A stretch of 64,000 bases of DNA from Brachypterus glaber (Eukaryota > Arthropoda > Insecta > Coleoptera > Kateretidae), in the NCBI GenBank assembly GCA_958510825.1, contig OY294047.1, positions 52,311,365-52,375,364 on the forward strand. The letters run 5' to 3'. Of this stretch, positions 33,082 through 44,702 are shown one piece after another (the first letter of the stretch is position 1; every line of letters begins with the position of its first letter). The notes under the pieces were generated by a model. That model searched no databases, was not told the origin of the DNA, and saw nothing but the letters and a program-made list of their open reading frames with translations. The position numbers and the translations under genes are program-made.

Positions 33082-33454
33082 TCTGTTAAAAGAAAGTAAC
33101 GTTTTTTTGAAATGGGATAGTTTTAAAAAATAATGGGTTAGTTGATATTTTTTGAGTTAATGGGTTAGTTTTTTTTTGCTTAATCAACTTATTTTTCCCT
33201 AAAACGACAAAAAATATCAAAATAAGCAAAGGAAAAAATGATGTTTGTCTGTCTGTATCCACGATAACTTAGAACGCTTTGAACTAGTCTCTAGTTCTAA
33301 TTATTAGATTGATTAAAATTAAGTAACTATTATAAAACACCAGTACTTCACGAAAAAATTGATAATTTAGCTACAGTTTTCATAAAATTCCCGAATTTGT
33401 ATGAGTCACCTGGATAAATCAATTTAAGTTTAGATTAAAATAGAATCGAATAAA
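33082..33454. other. no gene seen
   Basis: Contains an inverted match to the left-end motif (CCACGATAACTTAGAACGCT at about 33259). Confidence 0.4.
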
Positions 33455-33828
33455 AATATATTTTAGTTAGAGAGTTTTCGAGTTAAAGAAAAAATATCCC
33501 GCAAAGCTTTGGAGATTCCCACAGTATACGACCTACGGCGCAACGAAATTTGAGGATTCCGAGCGATCGCGCGCGAAGATAGGCCCAGTGGCGTCTCGAT
33601 TTTTAAAGTGCATAATATTATGACGAAAAACTACATTTTATGCTCCCGAAAATTTGAGTTATGAGAATACTGTGTTACTGTGGTTTCGAGATTTTCAAGT
33701 TATAGAAAATTCGAGTTGAGAGGTGAAAATACATTGTTACAGCAGGAAATGTGCGGAAAACATCAGTAAACTTCGACTTATGGAGCATTTCAAGTTATGG
33801 AGGTTCGAGTTATGGAGTTTCCACTGTA
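33455..33828 (-). mobile_element. pogo-like DNA element remnant
   Basis: The minus strand starts CAGTGGAAACTCCATAACTC, the kind of terminus seen in pogo/Tigger elements, followed by repeated TAACT(C/T)GAA motifs. The other end (GAGTTTTCGAGTTAAAGAA at about 33470) is a partial complement. No transposase frame. Confidence 0.55.
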
Positions 33829-34872
33829 TTTCTAAATTTATGAAAATAAATTCAATAGTTTTGAGATGTAAAGCAAACATAAGGCTTAAAATGCAAAGTA
33901 ATTAAAGTTTCTTGTATAGATTTTAATAGAAGATTATAGAAAAGCTAGAAACTTTTATAAAACAGCGCATAGCTTGGAAACCGATAAAATGTTCACTTGC
34001 ACAAAAAATATCAACAAAGAAAAATCTGATCAAAGGAAAAAATAATTATCTTTTTTTTTCAGCAGATTTTCATTCAATTCATAATGAAATTATTTCAACA
34101 AAAAGAAAATAATCATAAAAAATAGTTTTTATGTGATAAAAAAACATTTTTATTGTTGAATAAAAACATTGGACATAATCCTAATATCCAGCAATTATGT
34201 CGACAGAATTATAATACATATTTTTAAGGGGTGATTCCCTAGAAACGAACCCTACATATTTTCAATATTTTAACAATTTAAATTGGATTTAATATTAGGT
34301 TATGTCATGCTTGACAGTAATTTCACGCAAAGAAGAAGTAAGGCTATCCTGTCTTAAATGTACATATCATCTTGACGGTGAGTTGCTCATTATATGACAG
34401 GGTATATTATTTGAGGTTATGTATAAGAACCGTCATTTATTAACAATCGACGTTGCCTATTGCAAAAACGAATAAAAATGCTATTGGCAACATTGCATGC
34501 AGCTGATTTATTACTAGAAGTAGAAGAAGAAATAAAGGTATATTTACATCATTAAAAAACCGCGTTCCTACTTTTTTTTTTGACGCGGATAGTACTTTAG
34601 ATTTTAGAGCAAATCATTTTTTGCAGTGTAGTTCAAAACTGTTATTTATACAAAGTAAAAGCTATAGATTGGCCCCAAAGTGGCTGAAATATAGGCATAA
34701 CGAGGCCCGCAAGTTTACAAAGCACTTCAAAATTTGGTTAAAAGCCAACCTGGAACAAACACTGTTACCGACTTTGACAACGTTTCACGGTCTCGTCATT
34801 TTCATTGCTTTTATGAGACTTCATTAGGTCCCATAGGCAGGTAGGCTTTTTGCAAAGATAATTATAATTTAT
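33829..34872. other. no convincing gene
   Basis: A 68-codon frame at 34621-34827 is less A/T-rich than its surroundings but matches nothing I know. A/T-rich otherwise. Confidence 0.4.
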
Positions 34873-35534
34873 AACTAGATGAAACGTTGCAAGCACCCTG
34901 ACAAAACATCGGCACTATTGTACACTAGAGCCATCTAGTTTGCAAAATTCAAATTAGGTGTTTTGTTTGATTTTAAATTCTGTATCTTTAAAACATTATA
35001 TTCTAGCAAAAAACTGTATATAAAATTTTTTATAGGGCTTAAAAAGAGCTTTTATTTAAAATATAATTTTTTGAAATCGGGTTATAAATATGTGAGATAT
35101 GCTAAAAAAATCTTTTACTGCTTTAAATGCCAATATCTCGAAAACAATGCGTTTTAGGAAAACGTTGTTCAAAACATTTTTTGACTAATTTAAAATTATC
35201 TTTTATGTAAGTGCTAAATTAACCAAATACAATAATAATTGCCTTAATTATAAACAAAAAAACGCTAAAAATTGGAGTTTTACCCTATTTTTACCCCCTT
35301 ACCCCCAATCGTTTACCCCCAAAATCTAATCAGCTCTTCGGAATATTATAAGAAACAATATGCAAAAAACCGCAAGTCGATATCTCATGTAGAAATGGAG
35401 TTAGAGAGTTTACACCCAGTGATTTCGAATGGTCTAAAACGTCGAGAAATGTGAAAAAAACGTGGCCAAAGATTTTAACTTTTCGGCGAAGATTTCAATA
35501 CATCGGCACTCTTAGTAGCACTAAGTGCCGTTGT
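34873..35534 (+). repeat. R-A dispersed repeat, copy 2
   Basis: Full-length relative of 32411-33081 in the same orientation, but the GACA/GACG tract is deleted. It ends with the hairpin-forming ACTCTTAGTAGCACTAAGTG. Confidence 0.9.
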
Positions 35535-35562
35535 AAAATAACACGTTGTTGCGCCTTCACCA

Positions 35563-35608
35563 AAATTGCAAATAGTGAAATTTTTACAATTTTGGCGAAG
35601 GCGCACAT
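35563..35608. repeat. short inverted repeat
   Basis: TGCGCCTTCACCAAAATTG and its complement CAATTTTGGCGAAGGCGCA around a short loop. Confidence 0.8.
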
Positions 35609-36185
35609 TGACATGGACAGAACTTTTTTTTTGTTATTTTTTTTTTCAGTAATTTGTTTTTTTTTAAATCTGTAGTATAATTTGACAGATCGTTTTTGAG
35701 TAACAATTTTTCGCTAAGTATAAATATTTATAATTGTTCGTAATTTTTCAAAATTTTATGTGTAAAATAAGACTTTATTGGAGAAATCTCTGCTCATTCG
35801 TTTCGATTTTCTTCATGTTTCTTTTACGTTATACAGTGTCAGTTTTAAATATACAAACATAAAATCAAACTGTAGTTTATTACACATAAAGCCACAAAAT
35901 AATTTTACGGTAAAAAGTTTATTTTACGAAATGTAATTTTTCTTTGTCAAACGCTCCAAAGTTTAACACTGAAATGGTTTGCGTCGAGGTGCGTATACTT
36001 TCTCCTACGACCTAAATATCCAAAAATTATCTTAAATTAGTTTGTCAATTTGAGGTTATGTATTTGACGTTTACTCATTATCTGACAGCAGATGTAAAAT
36101 CAGCTGATTTTCACTTCCTGACCGCTGTCATGGCAACGGGTGGAAAATGAGCACTACATACTAACAAGGTCGTAGGAAATAGTTA

Positions 36186-36507
36186 TTTATCCAATACATA
36201 CAGATAATAAGACAATTACCAGCTTTATTTTAAATAGATAAACTCAATAATAACCCCTGCGTGACTTGTACTTTATTGAGTGGATAATTATTTATTTTAC
36301 CCACTCAACTGTCACTTGTCAAATTATTTTCTTGTAAATGTCATTAAAATTTTTAATAAAAATATGAATTCCTAAGCTATTTATTGGATAAAACCTTGTA
36401 TGGCACTCATGGGTAAACCGATATTGCCCTCTCGAAAATTAACCTGCTTGGCTGACGCCTCATGGGCAATATCTTACTTTACCCACTAGTACCATAAATA
36501 ACTATTA
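36186..36507 (+). mobile_element. R-D MITE-like repeat, copy 1
   Basis: About 320 bp bounded by short inverted ends (AATAGTTATTTAT / ATAAATAACTATT). Contains ACTGTCACTTGTCAAAT and CACTCATGGGTAAACCGATA. Further copies at 42263-42596, 57318-57573, 57608-57904 and 58831-59125. Confidence 0.85.
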
Positions 36508-36515
36508 TATACCAA

Positions 36516-36614
36516 GGGACTAAACTGGCTGTTTTAATCCCGCTGCATGAGTGAGTGAGCGTAGCGAGCGAGGGCAACAGAAATGCAAGGGACTAAAACA
36601 GACACGTTTAGTCC
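36516..36614. repeat. inverted repeat with GC hairpin core
   Basis: GGGACTAAAC...GTTTTAATCCC and GGGACTAAAAC...GTTTAGTCC surround a core GAGTGAGCGTAGCGAGCGAG. Structure parallels the ends of the R-B and R-C repeats. Confidence 0.7.
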
Positions 36615-37546
36615 TAAGGTATATACACTATTTTTTCACGACTGAAACATAATTTAGGTAGGTAGATAAAATTAAAATTAGAAACCATGCATCTAAAATC
36701 GGGTGTTTTATTTTCGTAATTTAATCAAGATGCCTGTGAATTGTGAAAAGTCAGTTTCACGGCTATCGCGATTTCAACTGTTTTTTTAATATGGTTGACA
36801 CAAACGTCAGTTTGAAAAAAATGGAAGAAGACGATAAATTTTAAGTCATTTAAACAACGTTATTTTTAAAGGTTTTCTTTGTTAAAATCAAATAAATTCG
36901 TTTAAATCGCTAATTTATTACAAAACATCACCAAACCTAATTTTTGTACCAGTAAAGCATAAAGTATGTATAATATTTTAATATTATCAACGGTGCCGTG
37001 ATTTTTATTTCCTTGGGAGAAAAATGGCAAGTTTAGTCCCGAAAATGAAAGCGTAAGATTAAGTTTTAGTCTTGGTCGTGCAAAAATTAATTTATACACT
37101 AAAATTTAACAGTACTAGTAGGGTTTTCATTATAAAAAATGGTTCTAAAGCAAGTAGGGAAAGCACTATTTTCATCAAGCCACTTGATCTGAATAAAACA
37201 CACTTGTTTTGAGTAATTATTTCTCTATGTTTAGATAAAAAAGAGACATTTCAATCGACGGTCGATTTTTGAAGAATGTTCTATACGCTTCGCAAAAAAG
37301 CCCCAATCCCGCATAAGTGGAAATGTATGTTGAATTGGAAATTTATATTTTTATGGCACGGCAGTCGGATTAGGATTTACGATCACTGACTTTTTTTTCC
37401 TGTTTTATATGCGTTTATACACTGTAATAAAATAGATAATAAAACAAAAATCTAATGCTTTGTATTACTTACCTATTCCTCGCTTAAAAAAAGTGACTAA
37501 CATGGCGCAGTCGTTAGACAGACCGATCTTTTATTCGAATATTAAT
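36615..37546. other. no gene seen
   Basis: A/T-rich. Minor open frames only. Confidence 0.45.
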
Positions 37547-37959
37547 GGAACAAATGCGTTTTTAAGTGAATATCCTTTCTCTCAGCTGAGATCTCAGCTC
37601 TCGATAAGAATATAAGTGATTTTTTTTAAAGTGATAGCACAATTTTATACAATTTGGCAAGTGACGGAATGAGGGAGGGGGCCACAAAATGTAAAAAAAT
37701 ATTTAAAGCGATCTCCACAGAAAATAAAATCTCAAACATAATAAATCATAATTGGAACAAATGCGTTTTTAAGTGAATATCTTTTCTCTCAGCTGAGATC
37801 TCAGCTTTCGATAAGAATATAAGTGATTTTTTTAAAGTGATAGCACAATTTTATACAATTTGGCAAGTGACGGAATGAGGGAGGGGGCCACAAAATGTAA
37901 AAAAATATTTAAAGCGATCTCCACAGAAAATAAAATCTCAAACATAATAAATCATAATT
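37547..37959. repeat. tandem duplication, 207-bp unit, two copies
   Basis: Unit 1 begins GGAACAAATGCGTTTTTAAG at 37547 and unit 2 at 37754. They differ at only a handful of positions, including one T-run length, so the duplication is recent. Each contains the palindrome CTCAGCTGAGATCTCAGCT. Confidence 0.95.
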
Positions 37960-38845
37960 TAATTTTTTTATGAGAAGGTACCCTCGCTCATTCAAGATTG
38001 TTTCCACTGTTTTGTTATCGTGTATTTCTTCTGTCTATAACGTTTTACCCATTTAAAAATTTATATCGACATAAATCAGTCGGTTATCTGCTTTATATAA
38101 ATTCATATTTTGGGTTTTATCACTGGATAATGGCGCTGAAAGCCGAAACGCAGAAACAAATGAATAACGGCTTTATAATAGCCTACTATTGTTTGATTGT
38201 ATGGGCGGTAAATATTTTATATTCTATTCCAAACTAGAAATTCAATTTGCCCCACTATGCGACGTTTAGCCATATTGACTGGCTTGTAGTGTCTACGTAA
38301 GTAAGTTTTCCAAATTATGTTCTGGCAGGGCTTTTCGCAATGCCACGTCATTTTCATGGCCGGCTAGATTCCCATTACGACATTCTGTTGTTTTATTAAA
38401 GCTACGCTGTCACGTGACGTCGTTAGATGAAAGACAAGCTTGCTTTATACGCGAAGGTAATTGGACTGAGATTGTACGTAGAAAACAAAATAAACTGTAC
38501 AGTTATGTTAATACACTGTAAAAAATATTGACAGTAGTTTAGTGTAACTTTTATACTGTATTTTTTGCAAACTGGTTAATTTATAGAATTTACAAGGACA
38601 ATGATAACTTAATAAATGACACGAATATAACTTCCCAGGAGAATGTGGTCGCGACCATCGGAAGTTCACCAAAGTTCGTACTCGCTTGATTTATTTTGAA
38701 CGATTTCGTCTACGCTGCGCCAAGTGTCAATCCGGTAAAGTAGTTCGTTGTTTACATGCAATATCCATCCATTTTTTTATCATGTAAATTCAGGAATGTT
38801 TGGAGTTTATAAAGTTAGGTTCCTTTCAACACTAAATCTCAGGTT

Positions 38846-40330
38846 AGACCATCTTCGAAGAAAACCTAAATACAATCTAACATTACTGTCCTGAACATAT
38901 AGTTCACGCTCCTCCTGATCTACACTCATATCTGGCTCTCTGCTTTTCTTCCGCGTTTTCTCACGGCATTACTCCCCTCGCTCTTACGATGAACATTATT
39001 GTTCCCATTGTTAAGAATAAAAGTGGAGACATAGCCTCCTCTTCGAACTACAGGCCCATAGCTATTTCAACGTCTCTATCCAAAGTCCTGGAGCTTATTA
39101 TTCTAACCAGATGTGAACCCTACTTTAAAACCTGTGATAATCAGTTCGGCTTCAAGAAAGGTAGTGGCACGTCTGAAGCTATCCTGTTGTTTAAAGAAAC
39201 GGTTACGTATTACCTTAAAAAGAATACCCCTGTTTATGCTATTTTCCTGGACCTAAGGAAGGCGTTTGATAGAGTGCACCATCCTACTTTGATCAACACT
39301 TTATTAAAACGTAAGGTTCCTAGATACATATGCCGATTTTTGAATAGCTGGAATCGCAAAGCCACCGCATCTGTCCTCTGGGGGTCCTCTCTGTCTCCAT
39401 CCTTCAATCTTCGCAACGAAGTACGCCAAGGCAGCTTACTCGCTCCTGATGAATTTAATTCTTATATTGATGAACTGCACTCAATCCTTGCCAAAGTTCC
39501 TGCAGGCTGTTATTGTGGAGGCGTCAAGATTAACTGTATTAGCTACGCCGATGACATGGTCCTTCTTAGTCCTTCACTTCAGGGTATTCACATGTTGGTG
39601 AAAAAATGCGAAGAGTTCGCTAGGGCTTTCTTTTTCAAATACAACGGCGACAAAAGCAAAATGATGGTATTTAAACCCCCTTCATATAGACCTTAGTGTT
39701 CCTCCTGTGTATCTCGATAATAGTTTAGTTGATCGCGTCTCTGAGATAAAATATCTTGGTCATGTTATAAATGACAAGCTCTGTGATAATTCTGATATTC
39801 AACGACACTACAAAAGCTTATGTGCCCGTGCAAACATGATTGCCAGAAGGTTTTATAAGTGCTCCTCCGAAGTCAAAAATCTTCTTTTTAAAACATTCTG
39901 CTATAACCTCTATGCTGGTGAACTATGGTTTAACCACACTGCTGCTTCATGGCGCACGCTTCGGATATGTTATAACGATGCCTTCCGGATACTACACAGA
40001 CTTTCCCGCTACAATAGTGCTTCCGGAATTGACACGCTTGATGCTTTACGACGCAAAAAAGTTGCTAATTTTGTGAAACGCCTTTCCTGTACTCAACACT
40101 CTTTTCTCCAGTCCTTATTTGACTCTGACCTGGCCTTTAACTCTACGTTAATTTCTACGTGGCGCCTTCTTTTATTTACACAATAATTTTTGTTTTTTTT
40201 TGTTTTGTAAATGCTGTTTTTAATGGTTAATATTAATGTTATTTTTTTTTCTTTGTACATAATATGTATATTATATAGCATAATCATGCTGGAATAAATA
40301 AATAAATTAAAAAAAATAATAATAAAATTA
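38846..40330 (+). mobile_element. LINE fragment with frameshifted reverse transcriptase
   Basis: In-frame RT sequence extends upstream of the Met at 38989 (HAPPDLHSYLALCFSSAFSH), then IIVPIVKNKSGD, NYRPIAI, FGFKKGSGTSEA, FLDLRKAFDRVHH, NEVRQGSLLAPDEFNSYIDE and the catalytic YADDMV. A one-base frameshift near 39680 separates it from the C-terminal frame (39707-40186; SEIKYLGHVINDK, NTLDALRRKK-like region). It lacks the endonuclease. The 3' end is AATAAATAAATAAATT. This is a different lineage from the LINEs at 11271 and 50183. Confidence 0.9.
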
Positions 40331-41088
40331 CTATGTATGGTAAGAGCCTAAATTCAAAATCCATATGTGAGTGCCAGTTTTTGGGCTATTAACGTTGTAA
40401 CTTTTTGCGTAAGGGGGATATGATCAGACGCAATCTGTGTTTCAACAGATTTATGTTGGGAAAAGAATATATTGCAACGTAGAAAAAAATATAGATACTA
40501 TATTCCTATAGAATTGTCGAGGCTTTTGTAAATCGTTTTTTTCTCTTTTGTCCTACTATTCCAACGTGTCAGCTTGTCTGGTAAGGATATTATTTGGGTA
40601 GTGATCGTTTCTTCAGGATATTAAGCCATGTTGGTTTTATAAAGTCTGAATATTGGGGATTTCAGCGAGCCGATTTTGAGTGTAATATTATACGGGGTAG
40701 TTCTGAAATCTTATAGTCTGGGCGCCACCACAGAACACCCACCAGAACTGGGTGCCACCATCATCAGTAGTTTGATTGGATCTTTAAGAGACAGACGCAG
40801 TGCCTATGGCTCATTTGTCTAAAATAGAATTAGTTTGAATGGATAATTGGGGGAGTGCGTCTTTGCTCACTGATGCTGGAGTTGCATCTGTCAGGAATTG
40901 GCGTTGGGGGGCGGGGGAAGAAGTGGGAGGGGGGTGATGAGGGATGGGATAGGGAGGGGAGGGAAGGGATGTGCCGAAGAAGTGAGACTAGCTCACTAAT
41001 GCTGGGAATGCAACTTTCCTGAATTGGTGGGTACCATTACTGGTTGAGGACGTTTTTGATCTTTTTGTGTGTGTAGTGGATTTCGTGA
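40331..41088. other. probable LINE 3' sequence with G-rich tract
   Basis: Probably downstream region of the LINE fragment at 41089-41397 (minus strand), judged by position. It carries CGCCACCACAGAACACCC at about 40731, echoed in the 19-20 bp repeats at 43021. Confidence 0.45.
40897..40968 (+). repeat. G-rich tract, potential G-quadruplex
   Basis: Many runs of three or more G (GGGGGGCGGGGGAAGAAGTG, GGAGGGGGGTGA, AGGGAGGGGAGGGAAGGGA), exceptional in this A/T-rich window. Confidence 0.8.
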
Positions 41089-41397
41089 TCATAGTCTAGA
41101 AAGTTTGAAATGAGGAGGTTTGGGTGATCTAAATTGTATAAAAGACGTGTTGTAGCGGATGATTTCCGTTTTTAGGAGGGGCATTTCAAGATCTCTGTGT
41201 ATTTGGTTGTTCCTCATGAACCAGGGGGAATCGAGGCATATTCTGAGTGCCTTATTTTGGAAGGCCTGAAGTTTGGCTGAGAGCTTTTTGTTAAGGGTTG
41301 TTGGGCGCCACCTGAGCCATGTGTGAAATTTTATACGTAGAAACAAAAGTTTGGACTTTTGGACATGTGATCGAATTCGTTCGCATTGGTCCGCCAT
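41089..41397 (-). mobile_element. Jockey-like LINE C-terminal fragment
   Basis: The minus-strand frame includes LQAFQNKALRICLDSPWFMR and NNQIHRDLEMPLLKTEI, the signature region after the RT domain in Jockey elements (APWFVRN..IHRDLGLP). Only about 100 codons are kept. Confidence 0.88.
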
Positions 41398-42262
41398 CTT
41401 ACTTCAAATATTTCGGCTAGCATTTTTAAAATCTTCCATATCTCTGTTGTTTTTAACCAACTTTCGTGTTTTTTTTTTTATTCAAAATGTTTAAATTCAG
41501 AGATTTTTTTGTTATTTCCTTTTTTATTTAAAGAAGTAAAAAGTTAGAAAACATATTTTCGTTGTACCGAGGGGAATTATCAATCATGATCCAGTTGATC
41601 TTTAGTTAATTATTTATTAGTTCACAAATAGGCGCGTGCTTAACAGGCACGTGCTTAACAGGCTTTGAGGTGCATATACATAATCAATCAAGTCCAATTT
41701 CAAGAGCGAAGCAACGGAAACTGTAAGCGATAATTTACCTACGATATATGACATGAAATTGCTCCATTTTGTCAAATTTGGTTAATAAATTTCCTGGTTT
41801 CTAATTCCCTGGAGTCTCCAGGCTGGAGATATTATGTACAGACGTGCTTCTTTAGCTTAATAATGAATTACTGCGTGGAAAGAGACCTTAAACTTAAAAC
41901 GATAATATGTTATGATTACATTACATTTATTTATTAGTTAGTTGCAAAGATGTATGTTAAGATCATACTTAAGATCATACTTGTATTTGTATTTTTTAAT
42001 TTATATTTGTTTTTTGGTTCATGAAGTTTGTCGTTTTAAGCCCGGTTAGTGCACCAATAAAAAATATGTTTTAAAATTACTTACTATTTTCAACCGGAGA
42101 ATCTTAAAAGTTTTCAAAATCATATTTAGTTAAAAAATTCGGCAAAACTAGGGATACCTCTTTTTGACTAAGACACACTGTAAAGTGGAAAAATTGCACA
42201 TCATCGGGATATCCGTATATATCCGGATATCCGTACCGGAATTATTATCTTTCCTTTACTGA
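41398..42262. other. no gene seen
   Basis: Includes a two-copy GCACGTGCTTAACAGGC repeat at about 41633-41662 and GGATATCCG repeats at about 42208-42233. Confidence 0.5.
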
Positions 42263-42596
42263 TAATAGTTATTTATGGTACTAGTGGGTAAAGTAAGACA
42301 TTGCCCATGAGAAAAAACCTGCGAGGCATCAGCCAAGCAGGTTAATTTTCGAGAGGGCAATATCGGTTTACCCATGAGTGCCATACAAGGTTTTATCCAA
42401 TAAATAGCTTAATAATTCATATTTTTATTAAAAATTTTAATGACATTTACAAAAAAATAATTTGACAAGTGACAGTTGAGTGGGTAAAATAAATAATTAT
42501 CCACTCAATAAAGTAAAAGCCACGCGGGGGTTATTATTGAGTTTATCTATTTAAAATAAAGCGGGTAATTGTCTTATTATCTGTATGTATTGGATA
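42263..42596 (-). mobile_element. R-D MITE-like repeat, copy 2
   Basis: Reverse-orientation copy from AATAGTTATTTATGGTACTA through CACTCAATAAAGTAAAAGCC. The far short inverted end is lost. Confidence 0.85.
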
Positions 42597-43019
42597 CTGT
42601 AATTTTATCATTATTAGTTTAATTCCGTTGTATGGCCATATATACGTTACCCATATGGGTAACGTAAGGGTTAAATGGTACACTTTCCTTGGGGATGTAA
42701 TATGTATCATCTAATCAGGTTCTTAATGTGTTTGAGTACAATGTAATTTACGGTTCGATTAATGGTGACAGTATGGTGGCAGACAATAATTCAATATTGC
42801 TTTGCAAACAATGGCTCCGAAACTAATCCAAATTAACTAAAATATCTTCTATACACATTTATTTTGTAATATCATATATTGTAAAAAGTTTGAAACTGTG
42901 TTGTTAATTATCTAAATTTAAGGTTATTTTATTCAATCCAAGATATCTGGAGGCTAGTCATCTTGATCCAATCATTAACACTAAAAATTAAGTTTTAAGT
43001 TTTTTATTCATAAATTAGA
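42597..43019. other. no gene seen
   Basis: A/T-rich, nothing assignable apart from the short palindromic GTTACCCATATGGGTAACG at about 42648. Confidence 0.5.
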
Positions 43020-43020
43020 T

Positions 43021-43078
43021 AGCGCCACCTACAGAACACCAGCGCCACCTAAAGAACAGGAGCGCCACCTACTAATAT
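43021..43078. repeat. minisatellite AGCGCCACCTACAGAACACC, 3 copies
   Basis: Three direct 19-20 bp units, the third partly diverged. Confidence 0.85.
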
Positions 43079-43338
43079 CCTTAAATACAATTAATACTTA
43101 AGCTACCCTACATTCAATTGAGTTTATATTAAGCCACCTTACTAAGGTAAGAATTTCAAAAAGAACGTGAAACCTTTTAAAATTCTAACTTAACCTAACT
43201 TAGACATAACTAAGTCGCTCCCCTTTCCCCTGGAGCATGTGGTTGCCATCTAAAAATGTGAAAATTCGTGTGCAAAATCCACCCAACTATTTTGTTATTA
43301 TGTAAATTAAAAATGCTAGGAGTTTGTAGTTAGATATT

Positions 43339-43680
43339 GTTACCTCCACGTAGTATTTAGTTAATTAACTTAAAGCATGCAACCAGATATTTATTTGACG
43401 GTATAACTGGTTGCCTAAGCATACAACGTGACTACACAAAATATTCACGCTGTCACGACAAAGAGATACGAAATATCCGTCAACCCGCAAACACGCGTCC
43501 GTTTTGTGAGGTTAACTTTTACTTCCAACAATGAACAATTAATTATAAGTGTACAAAGACTATAAATCCCACAATCCAACCATCTTTCCTTATCGATACC
43601 ACCAAGATATGAGCAGCAGATGATGTACGGGGTACCCCAGAAAAGGAAGAAAACACCACATGGTAAGCGAACAGTTTATA
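43339..43680 (+). repeat. LTR-like repeat, copy 1
   Basis: Starts TGTTACCTCCACGTAGTATT and shares blocks in order with 61129-61465 (AAGCATGCAACCAG, TACGGGGTACCCC, GGAAGAAA). The TG start is LTR-like, but no polyprotein or clear CA end is found. Confidence 0.5.
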
Positions 43681-43722
43681 TTTCTTTTCGTTCAACCTTG
43701 TTTCCTTACGAAAGCCCTAGCG

Positions 43723-43726
<4 letters not shown>

Positions 43727-43792
<66 letters not shown>
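43727..43792. repeat. (TA)n microsatellite, 33 units
   Basis: 66 bp of perfect TA dinucleotides. A minus-strand frame reading IYIYIY across it is an artefact. Confidence 0.98.
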
Positions 43793-43793
<1 letters not shown>

Positions 43794-44309
43794 CTTCAAA
43801 ATAGTAGGACATGAGAGCTTACTTAAATATATTTTGTAGAGTGAGCTGAGATTTAGACAAAAGGTAACAAGTCTAGAATGGAATACTGCTAACAAATTAC
43901 AAAGGATGTAGGATGTTTTAGGGAAACTAAAAAACTGGCCAGGGAAAGGGTGATTACAGATATTTATAGCAGGATACTTTAAAACGACCATAATGACCTA
44001 TTTGATTGGAACAATATCATATTCTAAATCCAGGATTTATACAGCATGATAAATGTCAACCGTTTGTTTTAGTATCCTGGGGCAGATTGCCAAAACCGCC
44101 CCATACCTAGATCGGCCATCACTTTTTACTGCTCCCACGAAATATGTCATGCATACGTTCAAGAGTGCCGTTATATTCGGGGTTATAAGCTGACTTCGTT
44201 AAAATTTTAAAATAATAATACAATATACCGGACGTATATTTAATAATGAGGCATTGTATTTATATAGTAGGCCATGGTTAAAATTTTTGACTCAGACTTT
44301 AGATGAAAG
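43793..44309. other. no gene seen
   Basis: Unassigned A/T-rich sequence. Confidence 0.5.
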
Positions 44310-44541
44310 TTTAAGGCGTCAACTTAAAATACTTGACACGCCGGCTAGCATGAGTTCGATTCTCACTCGACTGATTGCCCTTTTCAGTTAAATAATAATT
44401 AAAATTTTGCAAAGGCGAAACTGACTAGTTAAAGCTAGTAGTAGAGGGGACCACCGTGGTGGTTCCCTCTACTACTAGCCCACACAGGTTCTGGACTTAG
44501 GGGATGCTTAATTAGGTAGATTAGTAGGAGGTTAAACAAAC
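44310..44541 (+). mobile_element. tRNA-derived SINE, copy 3, rearranged
   Basis: The head is badly decayed, but the B-box GAGTTCGATTCTC and the body survive to GGAGGTTAAACAAAC. The body contains a palindrome, GCTAGTAGTAGAGGGGACCA / complement (44434-44479), because a segment is present in both orientations. Confidence 0.82.
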
Positions 44542-44702
44542 ATGTAATGTAAACATGTACAACATGTAAAATTAGGTGAATCAAGTAAATTAATAATTAT
44601 TTAAAAAAACATTATATTAATGATATGGAAGACCTAAAACCATACTTACTAAATTTTACTATAAATACTGAAAACTAAAATGGTTTGTGGAACTGAACGA
44701 CA

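Noticed and set aside
34621..34827. Possible small host exon
   Set aside because: Slightly richer base composition but no splice-site pair, no recognised motif and no paralogue in the window.
37471..37520. Possible 5' exon ending in GTAAGT on the minus strand, as an upstream tomosyn exon
   Set aside because: The short frame (MLVTFFKRGI) does not resemble tomosyn, and the upstream sequence has stops.
43692..43991. 99-codon frame with IYIYIY run
   Set aside because: Translation of the TA microsatellite.
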